Source: Rhipicephalus microplus
Lineage: Eukaryota > Arthropoda > Arachnida > Ixodida > Ixodidae
Assembly: GCF_043290135.1 (NCBI RefSeq)
Contig: NC_134704.1
Location: 8,799,501 to 8,863,500 of the forward strand
DNA: 64,000 nt
Direction: 5' to 3'
The translations under genes were made by a program, and so were the position numbers. The notes beneath the pieces are model-generated. The model worked only from the letters and a program-made list of their open reading frames with translations, searched no databases and was not told the origin of the DNA. Below, one piece after another: positions 1 to 13,400 of this stretch. Position 1 is the stretch's first letter. Every line of letters begins with the position of its first letter.

Positions 1-976
1 AGAACGTGATGCACCCGCCGCTCGTGCGTTGAGAATTGCCGTCTCTCCGTGACGTCACACTTCGATGACACATCCCTGAGAAGTTGCCTCCTTGATATGG
101 AAACCGAATGTGTTCTTTAACGTAGGTTTTGTACATTTTAGGCTTCTTGACACTAGTGCTCTCATTTGGAACGACAATGCGAAAATGCTTCAAATTTGTG
201 TCAGTACTCTTTTCAAAAATATTTATGAACTACAGATTTTTCAGAGCCTTAAGTAAGCATAAGTTCGTCAAATTTTGGCGACACCACTGTAGCCTGAAGT
301 AGATAATCGCTAGCAATAGCGGTTCTGATGCAGAACACAAAATGTGACATCGTAAATAAATTACATTTTGCAGAATTCTCATTTTCAGGCCGTGAGATGT
401 CAGCTGTCAGAAGAAGCCTTGGTAAGTATGAAGAGGAAATTAAAATATGAAATACTGAACAATATATTTCCATGGCTTGCAGGAAGTCTTCAAAGAAAAC
501 AGCAAGCTGGTACCTGCATTGGTAACGCGCACATGCTGGCACATAGAGCGACCTTATTAGGCACACGCACGTTGCCATTATCGTGATATTAGTGGTTGAG
601 GCATTTCGAAGTCACATGGATTTTGTGTTAAGGATGGCGCCCATGTTTTGCTTGATCTACTGTCGTCAATCATTCGCCGATTAAGCACGTTGTCAAGAAA
701 GAGAGAAGAGGTACGCTGGGGGGTTAAGTAGACGACAGCACCCTGCACTGAAGTGGTTGAATTAAAAAAAAGCGAAGAGAAAATGAAAGAGTACTGAAAG
801 CAAGGAAAAGAAAACACACTAGCACATTTGATCATTCCAATCAGAGTCATTCAGACATTCGCAGAAACCATAGTAGTGCTTGTACGGCGAGTGCAACGGC
901 TGTGCTGCGCTCTTGTGCGTGAGCAACTTGTGTTACTGACAGACTTCAGCAAATGACTTGATTCACATTCATAGTA
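1..976. other. No recognised content
   Basis: Beyond the 3' end of the fibulin gene. Short chance frames on both strands; no domain, RNA or repeat that I recognise. Confidence 0.5.
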
Positions 977-996
977 CACGAATGCTCTTGATATCC

Positions 997-1236
997 TTGA
1001 TTGATATGCGAGTTTTAACGTCACAAAACTACCATATGATTATGAGAGACGCCGTAGTGGAGGGCTCCGGAAATTCCCACCACCTGGGGTTCTTTAACAT
1101 GCACCCAAATTTGAGCACACGGGCCTACAGCATTTCCGCCTCCATTCGATAACGCAGCCGCTGCAGCCGGGATTCGATCCCGTGACCTGCGGATCAGCAG
1201 CCGAGCGCCTTAGCCACTAGATCACTGCGGCGGGGC
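997..1236 (-). repeat. tRNA-headed SINE (Ruka-like)
   Basis: Plus strand reads the complement: gattgatatg...ttaacgtcac...gagagacgccgtagtggaggg...cggggttc...ending in the tRNA-like head with the B box (gggattcgatccc) and A box (cttagccactag). Possible target duplication cacgaatgctctt (977-989) and cacggaggctctt (1236-1248), 11 of 13. Confidence 0.85.
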
Positions 1237-1549
1237 ACGGAGGCTCTTCCACAGTCGTGGATATATTGGGACCGTGGTACTGCGCGTCACCGTTTAGAAA
1301 GAGAAGGAAATATTCTATGAAAGGTTCAGTGAAGGGGGCAAGCATGAAAAAAAAAAAAAACCTTCCTCCTTGATGTCTCTTAGAATCGACCTGAAGACTC
1401 CGAGATTTTCTTTAACGAATCTTTTTTTTTTTACATTCATAAGAAAAACCACATATATGGTCCAATTGTTTTCCGCCTTGACTTAGTTCGAAATGCACAG
1501 TAAAGTAGCTTTTGCTTGGTGAGAAATTTATGCTACTCACAACTCTTCA

Positions 1550-1552
<3 letters not shown>

Positions 1553-1611
<59 letters not shown>
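1553..1611. repeat. (AT)n microsatellite
   Basis: Uninterrupted alternating AT of about 59 bases. Confidence 0.95.
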
Positions 1612-1613
<2 letters not shown>

Positions 1614-2194
1614 CTGCAAAATTTGGTTGTCCTAGGACGTCGCCTGTCCGTTCAGCCTGTGCAGTGCAGCGAATCAGCGAATGCAGCCCAAACGTACAAA
1701 CCGTTCTCCAATATGAATGAAGCACCCATGACCTTTGACACGTTCGTGTGTTTCAGTTGCGAAGCTATGCGTTTCGTTAAATTTACCGTTTCTATCCCGA
1801 ACGATAATATGAACGAACACGGGCACCGGATGATCGTGATGCTCATGCACAATAGGTTTGTAGTACACAGCACCTCGGTGGGGAAGCTAGCCGTATATCC
1901 ATCGGGTAAAATGATACGCAATGCACCGTTGAAGCTACTCGTTTTGCAGTGCTCGGCAACGAAACGAGATAAGGAGCCTATGTGACGGAACATGCTTTAT
2001 CTCGTTGTGGGCTGGGTGATCACGTACTGGGCTCAAATGTGGACCAAGGCTGTACTTAATCGCAGTGCTTCAGCTGCATACTATAGATATACGGGCGTCC
2101 ACACCAGACTCTGCAGTTGCAAAAAAAAAAAAAAAAAAAGAGAGAGAGATAGAAGAAAGTCACAGCATATACACAGAGTGAAAGATGATCAGTG

Positions 2195-2310
2195 GAACCA
2201 AGCGTCCGTCAGTGCGTCCGCGTTTCTGTTCATTCGTCCATCCGTCCGTTCGTACGTTTGTCCGTCCGTGCGTGAGTCGAACATACAAACAGACAGATGA
2301 CGGATGGACA
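2195..2310. repeat. Imperfect TCCG/GTCC-rich simple repeat
   Basis: Degenerate tetranucleotide-like run (gtccgt, catccgtccg, ttcgtacg) that opens frames on both strands by chance. Confidence 0.7.
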
Positions 2311-5300
2311 AGGCTAGCGGATGGTTCACGGTTTGCCGATACGACACTCCGAAGCTTCGCCCCACTCATCATGATTCACTTCATGGATGTGTTATGAGGT
2401 GGTTACTGCATACATGCATACATACAGGTGACGACCAATCCATGCCTTAACAAGCTTCACCCCTAAAAGACGCCGGACACCGTACGGCTAAGGGGCCTTT
2501 CTTACTTCATAATTACGAGCGTTATTGAGGAGCTTTCCGGTGGAGAAGGCTGACACATGCTCGAAAAAGGAAGAAACGACGGCACCAACGCTACGGTCGC
2601 TACTTTATTTCAGTCCATGTTTATCGGTGCGCAATTTCCAAAAAAAGATTAAAACATACCAACAAGTCCAAAGGTTCGTTTTCGGCTTTCAATTACGAGA
2701 TAATAGGCAGTGCTACCATAGTATACTGTTAAACTGAACAAAATCACAGCACTTTATTCAGGATTGCACACGCATTTTCGTGCGTGAAAGCTCTTCACAA
2801 CACACTATTCAGACACCGGTCTCCGGTACGCAATGTTATTTAACATATATTTTTTATTATAGGAATGCTTGCTTGAAAATGCAAGAGACTGAAGATTCCT
2901 GAGCGAAGGGCTGATCAATAAAGCAAGTTTAAATATGTGAGCTCACAATGATGGCGTCTCGCTTATTCGCGCACAATATCACTATAGACGTTAAAAAACA
3001 TCAACATGCCCCAGAGATAACAATATGTGCAACACATTCTAAAGCCACGGCAGCCATGTCGGGCTACGATATATTTATTTGCGATAAAATTATATGGGCA
3101 CGTTCATAACAAATTTATGCTCATTCGGCTACAATTTTTTTTCCTCGCCGTCACTTAGGTCTTTCGTTGTGTACACCCGCAGTGATGTACCCTCCCTGGC
3201 GCCGGATTTTCACAGATTATGCCCCCACTGCCACCAAATTCTCACAAGAACATCATCATGAAACAAATAAACCGCGATAGTCAGAAGAAAATATTATAGA
3301 TGCCGCCGACTAACTTGCAACAGCTCGCCTACCGCAGGTACTTATAGAATGCAGTTGGAGTCAGAAACGTAGTTTCACCATAGAAGCGTGCTGCTTGTAG
3401 GCGAAATGCCTCGCGCAACGCTGAAACTTGGGTGATAAAATTCTACGCACTGAAGCTGCACAGTGGGCTGAGGGGCTGCGTAGAAAGTGTGTGCGGGAGG
3501 GGAAGGCCTGCTGAATTCTGTGACCAATGAGAACAGCATTAAAAGGGCAGCTTAAGAAATCACCAGGTCTTAACGGGACACGCAGCACAGTCAGAGCAAA
3601 ATCTGCAATAGCGGCTTTTCTGGAGCCCATCGCAGACTCTCTCGATACAAGTCCACATGCGAAGTACCCTCTACTGCATAAATCAACGTATACCTTCAGT
3701 GAAATAAGGAGGCATCGTGCCGCTATACGTCATTCTGCAGAGAAGCGTGGTGCCCGATACTCATCTGTAAGGCATTATGTGAACTCTGTTCATGCTGCAT
3801 GTGGCTGATGTCGAATAAATATGGCTGGGCCTTTTGTAATGGGTTGGAAGCAAACGACGACATGCTCACTTTTTGCGCAATTTGCATCATGTGGCACCTG
3901 GTTATTTTGCGCCTTTGCGACTATATATATCAACACAATCATTTGTAGGACGTTTCCTTGCGAAATTGTTTCAAACACCAGCGGAACTTTGTTGTATAAT
4001 ACGCCACTGCCACGCAGCAGGCTCGTGTTTCAATTTCATTCATTCCCAGACCATTTTCTGTTTTACTTTTCTCATTCCGCGTGCTGGTGGTCACATACAA
4101 AGGCGGTGCGTGGGACAACTACGCCTCTGCAATTGTGATACGATAACCGCTTGCGCCTGCGCCGTAGAAGTACAAAGCTTACGGAACACCATGGACATAA
4201 TATAGTGACATCATCACTCGTAGAAGTCACAACTGCACGCCGCTAACTATACCCGGTGTTCACAACACGCACATCACAACAATGCTACAGTAAACAACTG
4301 TTTCAGCAACCCATCTGCTTACCTGCATTGCTGTAAGATTAGTTATTTGGTAGAAAAGTGTCAGCCTACCTTGCGATTATTTACCGTCTATCTTGGCAGA
4401 GATGCCTTGTTTCTTGTTATTGTCTGCAATGCGCAGCTAGGGTGTAGCCTGCAGTTACCTACAATGAGCTAGACTTTGCTTGTTCGTGCTATTACCGCCA
4501 CCATTTCTGAAGTGTGGGATTGGGCGAGTTCACCCTCAATTATTAAACTTCCCAGCGCATTTTTTTTTAGCTGAGCCGTTTGTAGCATTTTATTTTTGTT
4601 CTTGTCCTATCCATGTACCAACAGTTAGGTGCTCTTCATCAGCAGGTACGTGAACACTGAAGACGCAATATTCAGTCTGCAATTTTATTGAAAATTTTTC
4701 ATTGTTATTCACAGAGGCTTGTAGGCATATAGACAGTGTATACAAACAGCATGTTTGTTCAATATATTTGCAAAAAAAAAATAATTACTGAACATTTTCC
4801 TTCGCGGTGTCCAATACTGCTTTCTTTGGCGTCTTTCTGCGGCAAGACAAGCGGCGTAGCCAGAAATTTGTTTCAGGAGCAGGCGCGAGGCAAGCTAGTG
4901 TAATCGAGTGTAATTTCGTGCTCTGTATCACATCAAAGAAGAAAAAATAAATTTCGGTAGAGGCATGTGTGCGGTGTGTCACTCTTTCGGCGCCCTCGCC
5001 GCTGGCCACGTCGTAAAAGCGCTATTACTTACGTAAAAAGCGCACAGACTATAGAGGAAAGAGGTCTGTCTGAAAAGCTGCGTTTTTAATGAAATATTTA
5101 CAAAGACGACGCAAGACTCCTGCGCATAGTAAGAAACACGATGCCTGCCACACCAACCGATGGCACGGATTGCAACAGCGGCGATCTTTCATTCATGCTC
5201 ACGAGCAAAAGAAACACGCATCTACAGCTGGGAGAGCACCTCAACAGCTTGTTGTCGCGACGCCTGAGAAGAAACGTCACTCAAGACGTCACACCACAAC

Positions 5301-5334
5301 GGTACAATTTCAGTGAAATGCAATTAGTATCCCG

Positions 5335-5872
5335 ATTTCACCAGTGTTACTGCAGGGCCGTGTCACGTGGGGACCTGGCAACGATGCCACCTACAGTGCA
5401 GATCGAGAACTCGCCAACCGAGTCGCATGGTGGCTCGCACTGCGATCGGAGTGGGATCGCATAGCCAGCTATCAGGAGGTAACTCAGCTCTACGTGTTAG
5501 CCAGGGCAGTGTACAAGCCAACACACAAATCACTTTAGAGGTTCCAAGAATGAAATGAGAGGCAACTCCAGGCCAATGCGCATACCTTAACCCCGTATCC
5601 TGTCACCATTACAACTACCTGCACCAATATCCAAGACACGCAAGCAATGCTTGGAAAGAGCGAATTCCACGTACTGTGGTCATTCCCAGCAGTGGCCAAT
5701 AACAATCAGGGAATGAATAATACTGTGCTGTGTGGCTCTTATCCTGACCAACCGGCCTAGGTCATCAAGAGAGAAGAATATCCCACCCGGGAGCTCGTGG
5801 CCTGCAAGCCGCAAAGCCGCCCACCGAAATACCTTGCTCATTAAGTAAAGCTCTTTCTCACTCACTAACTTG
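5335..5872 (+). mobile_element. 3' fragment of an I-like LINE
   Basis: Plus frame VTWGPGNDATYSADRELANR resembles the end of LINE RNase H (GN..AD.AAREL), followed by YQEVTQLYVLARAVY..PHKSL-type sequence, then stops. Ends with attaagtaaagctctttctcactcac, a mutated polyadenylation/tail region. Confidence 0.6.
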
Positions 5873-6914
5873 GGGCGCCCGTAAGCTATACGTCGGACCT
5901 CTTCGCGGTTTTCACTGTTTTGCTAGTATCACTAGTATCACTAATGTAAGAAGCAGGTTTGAAAGCTATGTGACACCCTGCCAATGACGTCATAGATGGC
6001 GTTTCTGTAAGGGTAACAGGGTCACATGACACCAGGCTTTTCAGGTGCGAACGGAATCTTCCACGATAAGAACACAAATTGAGTACTGGGAACAGTGTCA
6101 CAGAGGGCCTTCGCGTCACTTTCGTATAGTGTGAATGCGTTCGACTGCTCAGCTGCGACCCTACGATTTTCGCGCGTGATTTTTTCAAATAAGTGCTGAT
6201 TCTTGCTGTATGAGATGACTTGAGCGGCATGGTCGGGTAGCTCATCAAAATTCAGATTCCCGTGCACGTCATGAAAGTCTGCCGGCCTACTTTTTTTTTT
6301 GGGGGGGGGGGTCAAAACGTTTCACAAACCACTATGTTCCTGTTAGCTTCGCTAACGGCACAAGCCTACGCGGAAAACAATTAAGCATATTGCTACGTTC
6401 TTGAGAATGCGAATGTTACATTGACCACGACAGGTCTTCACAGACAGGAGTGCGAAGCTTGGATGTGATATATGTCGCAGCTAAGACGGGACCGGCTCGT
6501 AATCGCTTTAAGTGAAACACACTTCATAATACGAAATGTTCCTCAGGGAGTTTGCAAGGGTTATGACTAAAGTAAAAAAAAAGGCTGCAATGGAACGGTG
6601 ATCGGGACGAGTGCTTGCATCCACACAGAAAATTGAACATGTAGCGCAAGCCGCGGGGCGCATTTAAACATGGCACGAAAAACGCTTATGTGCAACTGAT
6701 TTAGCCTCAACAAGGGTGTGAGTTGGCTCAACGTTTTTTTTTTTTGATGAATATCATAATCTCGGTGTCGCTGTTAGAAATTGTCCTTCGTGGGCAGCGA
6801 AGTAATAAAATGCTCCCAGTTGAGCATTACATTTAGCGAACGAAAGTAAACAAATGCGGCTTACTTGGTATTTCGACATTGGCGGGGCTTCAATGCATGA
6901 CTATTGGTGGGGCC
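5873..6914. other. Intergenic, unassigned
   Basis: Contains a G tract at 6300-6310 and two overlapping minus-strand frames (120 and 97 codons) without recognisable motifs. Nothing further. Confidence 0.5.
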
Positions 6915-7276
6915 TCAGTGCATGACTATTTATTTATATATTCGCCGAAAGATTGTTGCTGTTAGCTATAGCTGTTACTCCTTTAGGTGGCTTCTGACTT
7001 GCCATTTTGATAAATGCTTCAATAGATACATGTTGCCCCCTTTTTGAGACCAGCATTCACATTTTCAAAGAATCCAAGAAGAGTGAACACGTATTTTTGA
7101 AGGGATCTTTAAAGCTTTATATGTGTGGCAAGTCAGGACAAACCAAAAAGATGTATTCTTCCGTGCAGTGCAGCGTGTATTGGCTGATGGTCGGTCATTG
7201 GCCACGTAACAATGAAAGATGGTGTACTAAAAGGATACACTTTTGCAAGCGATCGGCTTGGGAAATGAGTTCAGCC
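6915..7276 (-). other. Probable 3' UTR of the fibulin gene
   Basis: Minus-strand sequence following the TAG stop. The first AATAAA on the minus strand downstream of the stop lies at 6929-6934, about 340 bases beyond the stop. The cleavage site is not visible, so the left boundary is approximate. Confidence 0.5.
6929..6934 (-). terminator. Candidate polyadenylation signal AATAAA
   Basis: The plus strand reads TTTATT within tatttatttata, giving AATAAA on the minus strand. It is the nearest canonical signal after the fibulin stop codon. Supported by motif and position only. Confidence 0.5.
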
Positions 7277-7481
7277 CTAAAATTCATGCTCAGTGACGTA
7301 TATAAAGATCTTTGCAAGCGCGCTGCCGCTGTACAGGCCGTGGTGGTAGATGCTGGTTCGCAACTCCAACTGGATGTCTTGAGGCCCCTGCAGCGACCGC
7401 ACGATGGACACCATGGCTTCATTGAAACCGGTCCTTCGCAAGTAGAAGTGCTCTCTGGTCGCGACCTCGACGCCGTGGGCC
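7277..7481 (-). CDS. E17: terminal exon, second half of the fibulin C-terminal module
   Basis: The exon starts after the acceptor tttatgtgcgcag with one base completing an Arg codon left open by E16, then gives 67 residues and a TAG stop at 7277-7279. Residues include [45 protein letters not shown] and a final [12 protein letters not shown]. The LRR...NEA...R.L.GP.D..LEL...HG...G.A.AKIF.Y..E pattern is the conserved end of fibulin-type modules. The intron before it is 12.3 kb, by far the longest in the window. A larger plus-strand open frame covers the same bases but is an antisense shadow. Confidence 0.92.
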
Positions 7482-10400
7482 CTGCGCACATAAACAAGTG
7501 CCAGAAGGTGTCAGAGATAGAGCGTTATCAGCATACTGATGAGGATTTTAGTGGCACGAGGGCCATGCTAGGAAAATAGCGCCATGTAAGGTGATGTAAC
7601 GATAACAAGTATTCGTTATTTACGATGACATTCAAGGGATGTGAAGTCGTGAGCATTGGTGGTGATGGTAAGTGGCTGTTTAGGGGCCCAAAATTCCTCA
7701 TACTAAAGACGGGTAAAATGTATAAGTATTGAAATTATGAAAGTTACATGACCTGTGTGCTGTGAAGATCAATGAATTGTAGTCCTGTTAACAAAACCAC
7801 GGAAATAGGCAGCCAGAACGAATACCTCATCAATACTCCTGAGTCCAAGGGCCAAGAGCTAGGTGCTTTGTTTATCACCGCAACCAAGACCTCTGATTAG
7901 AAGTCATGCTACGCCTCCCCTAAGTATATTACATGAAAACTATGTCTATTGTTTAAAAAGCAGTGACTTGTATGTGAAAAACGGGTCCCTACCAATGAAC
8001 ATGACCAAATTCAGTAGAAATTTCTCTCGGTACGGTAATTTAAAGTGCTTCTTTCTAATATCCGCCAATTCATCGCACTGGATCACTATGTGAAGCACGG
8101 TAAGTGGTTCTCCAGATCTTTCACATCTGGGTGGGTCATCACCGGGCAGAAGGTATAATGTGTGAGTGCTATTCGCAGCCTTGTTAACGGCTCATTGCCA
8201 GTATACGACTTGATAACGTGCAGTTTATTTAGGGTGCGTCTATCTGAAGTGATCTGCCAGTGAGCTCTCAGCTTTCGTTTAAGAGATGGTTTTAAGTCAA
8301 GCACATGAATAGATGGGCATGTATTGAATGTGCTTTCCTGTGCGGATGCGACTAGCTGGTCCGTCATCTCATTGCCTCGGATCTCGCGGTGACCTGGCAC
8401 TCAGCAGACTACGAAGTGCTGTTTGTGAGCGTACATTATAGATAATAAACTGCAAAGAAAGACAAGAATGGAATCCTGTGTTTTTAAGAGTTTTCAGAGC
8501 ATTTACCATGTTCAGGGAATCAGTGTAAATTACTGCCTTCTGTAGCTTAAATTATTTAATGTGTTTAACGGCCGCCAGTATAGCAAAAGCTTCTGCGGTG
8601 AAGATGTTCGTATCGGGATGCATAACGCCGACCTCCGAGAGGGATGGGCTGACCGCAGCGTAGGACACCGAAGTGTTGGACTTTGAGGCATCTGTGAAGA
8701 ACTCAGGACATTTGTATTTATGTTGCAGTTCCATGAAGTGCGTGGATATGTGAAATGGGCACGTGCTTCGTAACCTCTAAGAAAGACACGTCGCAATCTG
8801 TAGTACGCCACTGCCACGGCGGCAGGTATGTCCACTGACTTCCATTAAAAAGTGGGTAAGCCGCGGGAGCCGTCATGTGGTGCTCAAGTGGCACACCCAT
8901 GTCCTCGGCCAGACCCTTCACGCGAAGCGAGCGAGGCTGTCGAAACGAATGACTGTCGAAACGAAGGACGAAGCCCCTCTTAGTCTAATCTTGTCGTGCG
9001 TCTTGCGAAACCGAGAGAACAAGAGATGAGGAAGAAAAGAAGGCATTATCTCCCGAACAGTATAACAGATGGCGCTGTATCATAGAAGCACATACAAACT
9101 GCAGTTGAGTGAAGATATTCTGTACTGCTACTCTCCGTTAAGCTGCTGCGCGGGCTGTGTCTGGTATGCGGAAAACCATTGCCTCTCCCAGTCTTCTGAA
9201 TAGTCGCCGTACGTAGCGGATCGTTGGTGGGGCATAGACGAAGCTGAGTGGCGGGCACGTTTTAGACGCTCGCGCTGAGCTTCCTTGGCTCGCGTCTCGT
9301 CGGTGTTATCTACGCACCGTCTGCATTCTTCAACGCGATCGGAAGCATGCACGGACGGAAGTACGTTTAGCCACACTCATCATTATTCACTCCATAGATA
9401 CGCTGCGATTTTTTCGTATATATGATGTGTGACATAAATGTGAGTTTAGAGTACAGAATAAGGCCTAGAAATTGACGTTCTGCCGCTACAGGTGACTGCT
9501 GGCTATTCAAGTTAATCTCGGGGTAAGAGTGGAGACCTATTTTTTTAGAACAAAAGTACACATCCTTCATTTTTTGCAGATTTTCCTTCGATTCTCTCTC
9601 GTTCCACTCTCGTTTTGTATCTTGTAAGGCTTTGGAATAATGTGTAGAGTTGTATATCTATTCGAAATGTGATCCCGAAGCGTCAGCTTGGTCTTCCATG
9701 CTTTTGACCTGGGTGTTCATTAAAGGCACTGAATAACCAGGTTGACCTTGTACTTTCCTCACACTATTCCATACTTTGGCCTCATCTCTGATTGATGATT
9801 GATATGCGATATTTACCGTCCCGACACCACCATTGGATTATGAGACACCCGTAGTGGAGGACTCCGGAAATTTTGACCACTTGGGGTTCTTTAACGTGCA
9901 CCTACATCTGGGCGCACGGGTCTACAGCATTTTTGCCTCTATCAAAAATGCAGCCGCCGCAGCCGGGATTTGATCCCGCGACTTGCAGATCAGCAGCCGA
10001 GTACCTTAGCCACAAGACTACCGCGGCGGAGCTGGCCTCATATCTACAAGACTTTATGCCCGATATGAAGTTCTGACAGCTTTCTCCTCTAGCCAGGCGG
10101 CGTGTTCGGCGGTCTTGTGATTTGATTTGCTTAAAATTTATAAAATTCTCTGCTGTGGGAGAGTAGCGTAAAAGACCCCATGCTTTATTTTGTTTTCGCC
10201 AAGCCTTGCGGCACTCATCATTTCACCAGGGGACACATTTTCCTGTCGCCCTATAGTTACTTCCTGTATGCATTTAAAAGCAGCGTTAATTATAGCAGCG
10301 GTAAAATACTCAACAGCAGCGTCAATATTTAAGCCATCTCAGCCCACGAGATATGAATAATGTTATAGAACTCCTCCCAGGTGGCTCCCACAAATTTCTA

Positions 10401-13400
10401 CCGAGAAGTCTGGGGTGGAGATTGATCTTGTTTTGTTGTTTTCAGTAATATTAGAAAGCGGTCACTTACATACGACTTTTTAATCATGTCCCAGTTACAT
10501 TCAAGCAAAATCGATGGAGATATGATCAATGAATAAGATTTGCTCACGAGGCTAAAGAAACGTAGGTTCTTTTTTATTGAGTAAATGTGCTACCGTGGAA
10601 AAAAGAAAATTCTCCATGAGGCGGCCTTGCGCGTCGGTGCGAGAGTCGCGCTATACAAGCTGCTGTGAGCATTAAGATTGACGAGGACGACGTAAATCTG
10701 AGGCTATTTACCAATGAATGACTGAAATTCGTGTTTGTGTAGCTGTTAGTGTAGGGGTATGTATATTGAGCAGATTGTGAAGAGCTTGTTTCCAATAATA
10801 GCTCGAGCGGCTACTGCTTCAAGTGCCGTTCGGAGCGGAAAGCGTTGACATGAAACGTTTTTCTCAAGCATGAACGCAACACCACCAGATGATGCAAGAG
10901 CATCCTGGCGGTCTTTCCGAACTATAACATGTTGGCTGAGAAAATTAGTGTGCTAATGGTTTAGATGCGTCTCCTGAACACACAGCACCTTTGGACAATA
11001 TTTGCTAAATTCGCGTATGTCGTCTAGATTGTGCATGAGTCTTGTAGCATCCCGTTGTAATATAGTGCTCATTTTGAATGAGTATGTGCGCTGTGTGTCA
11101 AGAAAGGAAAGAGATTTATTTTACAGGGCCTTTGACAGGTCCTGTAATTAGAGTTCTGTCTTTCTTGTAGTGGTCGAGGGGGTCTCGCCGCTCCTTAGAC
11201 GCAGCATGCGCCGGTGGTCTGGAGGTGTCCATCGCATTTGGAGAGATCGGGCCAGATGTAGACGCAACCTCTTTAGTTTGTGTGGTACCCTGCCTTCTGC
11301 GAGGGTTCACAGGGGCTTTTGGTGGGACCGTGTTCAGGGAGGAAGGAGAACCCGGGGCTGCTCCCCCTTTGGTGGCTGGTGGCGGCGTTTGCCTCAACGC
11401 GTCAGGAGTTGTCTGAGACCTTGCCGAAAACCATAGTGGTCTTACCCCCGCGCACCACTTCGGTCTATGAAGTGTTCGCTGCAAAATGCGTGGGAAAATG
11501 CTGCTCTTCATGAAGGCTAATGTTTAGTTTGATTTTTGTTGTTGTAATTTCTTTTTCTCTCTTCCAGGCAGTGCAAGACCTGGTGATGATGATTTGTGGG
11601 GTTTAACGTCCCAAAACCACCACATGGTTATGAGAGACGCCGTAGTGAAGGGCTCCAGAAATTTCGACCACCTGGTGTTTTGAAACGTGCACCCAAATCT
11701 GAGCACACGGGCCTACAGCATTTCCGTCTCCATCGAAAATGCAGCCGCCACAGCCAGAATTCTAACTCATGACCAGCAGGTAAGTAGCCGAGTACCTTAG
11801 CCACTAGACCACCGCGGCAGGGTCGCGCAGGACCTTGAATATGCCGGCGTGTCTCCATCACAGTTGGGCCAGTGAAGATCGGGCTCGCATTCATCATCAG
11901 CAGAGTGCTCTTTACTGCCGAATTTCACGCAGGTTAGCTGCTTTCGGCATTTCATCGAGCCATGGCCTAACAGCTGGCACTTGAAGCAGCGCGGTGGGTT
12001 TTGAATATATGATATCACTGGCAGTTTGAGATAGCCTAATACTATTTCGGTGGGAAGTGTGGTGGATCCAAAGGTAAGTATATCAAAAGCGACATCTGTG
12101 CGCCAACTCTTTGAGGAGCGATCAGTTTGGCGAAGGCTAGGGGATCCAATCGAGTTGTGTAATTTGTTCTGCAGACATGCTCGCCACCCACTCTCGAACC
12201 CAACAAGGGACGCCGTGAGGCTCGAATGATACACGAACGCCAGCTGTGCATGTCCACAATAACCAAATATGAGATAACCTAGGTCGGTTACGCCACACAA
12301 GGTTAACCCTTGGGGCCAGGAAAAAGTGCGTAAGCAGAAGAGAGGAGAGGATAGGAAAGAATAAAAGTGGGAGAAATGCGAAGATACAGGAGGAGAGGGA
12401 GACAGAAAAAAACGACTGCCGATTTTCCCTGGGTGGGTCGGCCCAAGGGTGCCTCTGCATGAAGCCGGAGCCAAAGGGGTGTGTTGCCTCTGCCAGGGGG
12501 TCTTATAGGTCTGATGACCCGGCGTCAACTCAGCCCCCATAATCCCCTTTCTCGGACGCGGCTAAGCCAAGCACGGCTACACGTGGGAGGGAGTTGAAAT
12601 CCCCTGTGGGTCGTGTCCGTGGTGTCACTACGCCCCAAACACCCGGTTGCGCAGACGCCCTTGCAGGGGTTATCAACAGACTGACGACCAGTTTTACAAT
12701 ACATGTGTTTTATCGCGCAATTATATGAACACTTTTGGCTGGATTTTGCCGCTGGCGTCAACGTCGGCGTCGGCATCGCCGTCACTCACCGTATATGTAT
12801 ACGTATCTATAGATATGAAAATTAAGAAAGAAAAAGAAAAACCAATAAAAGAATCGAACTTGGAATCAAACTTGGGTCCTCTGAATCGTGAGTGCGAGGC
12901 GTTAACCACTGAGCCACTGCGTTCAGCGTTCAAACGGCAAGCTATTTATATCTACCTCTTACCGCTGCTCACGGGTATCTCAGGGGAATCATCGTGTTTT
13001 CTGCATTACCAGCAAGCTGGCGCAATGAGCGTGCGTCGCCACATCGCGCGGCGATGCCCACTCTGATTTCCCACAAGTACTTGGTCCCACTTAGAAGAGG
13101 GGAGCAACGCTCCTTCGCGCACCCTTATCGCACGGTTGGGAGGAGGGCATGATCATACGTCTTGGCTGGCCTCAGGCTTTACCTGGACCGATTCTGTTGT
13201 AGTTTATGGGCGCACAAAGGTCACTGCAATCATCACAGTCTCTGTTTGCGAAAAACGTGCGCTTTTCATAAACAGTGAAGTAACAACTGAGACGCTTATT
13301 CGCATCCATCTGTACCTGTGAGTACATTTTGTGCGTCATTTGTGCATGGGAAACGCGGGGCACGTTTCAATCTGCTTTCTATTCTGCGATTGACCTTCCA

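Larger units (their letters stand above)
1249..5334. other. Intergenic, mostly unassigned
   Basis: Holds the AT microsatellite, an A tract at about 2121-2138 and the TCCG-rich run. Open frames up to 157 codons arise from these low-complexity stretches. No gene is supportable. Confidence 0.5.
7830..12690 (-). mobile_element. Decayed two-ORF non-LTR retrotransposon (I-like, with RNase H)
   Basis: Order on the minus strand: 5' UTR, gag-like ORF1 with CCHC knuckles, ORF2 endonuclease, linker, remnant of the reverse transcriptase C-terminus, RNase H, tail. Every coding part is broken by stops and shifts. The RT catalytic core (with YxDD) is missing around 9600-9700. It is interrupted by two SINEs (9797-10030, 11587-11822) and by a 440-bp foreign block (about 8935-9375). 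Boundaries are approximate; no poly(A) tail is obvious. Confidence 0.75.

Noticed and set aside
1512..1985. 157-codon plus-strand open frame over the AT microsatellite
   Set aside because: Ile-Tyr run from simple repeat and overlapping frames on the other strand; no recognisable protein.
7007..7579. 190-codon plus-strand open frame
   Set aside because: It is antisense to fibulin exon E17, whose minus-strand frame has a clear family match and correct splice phase.
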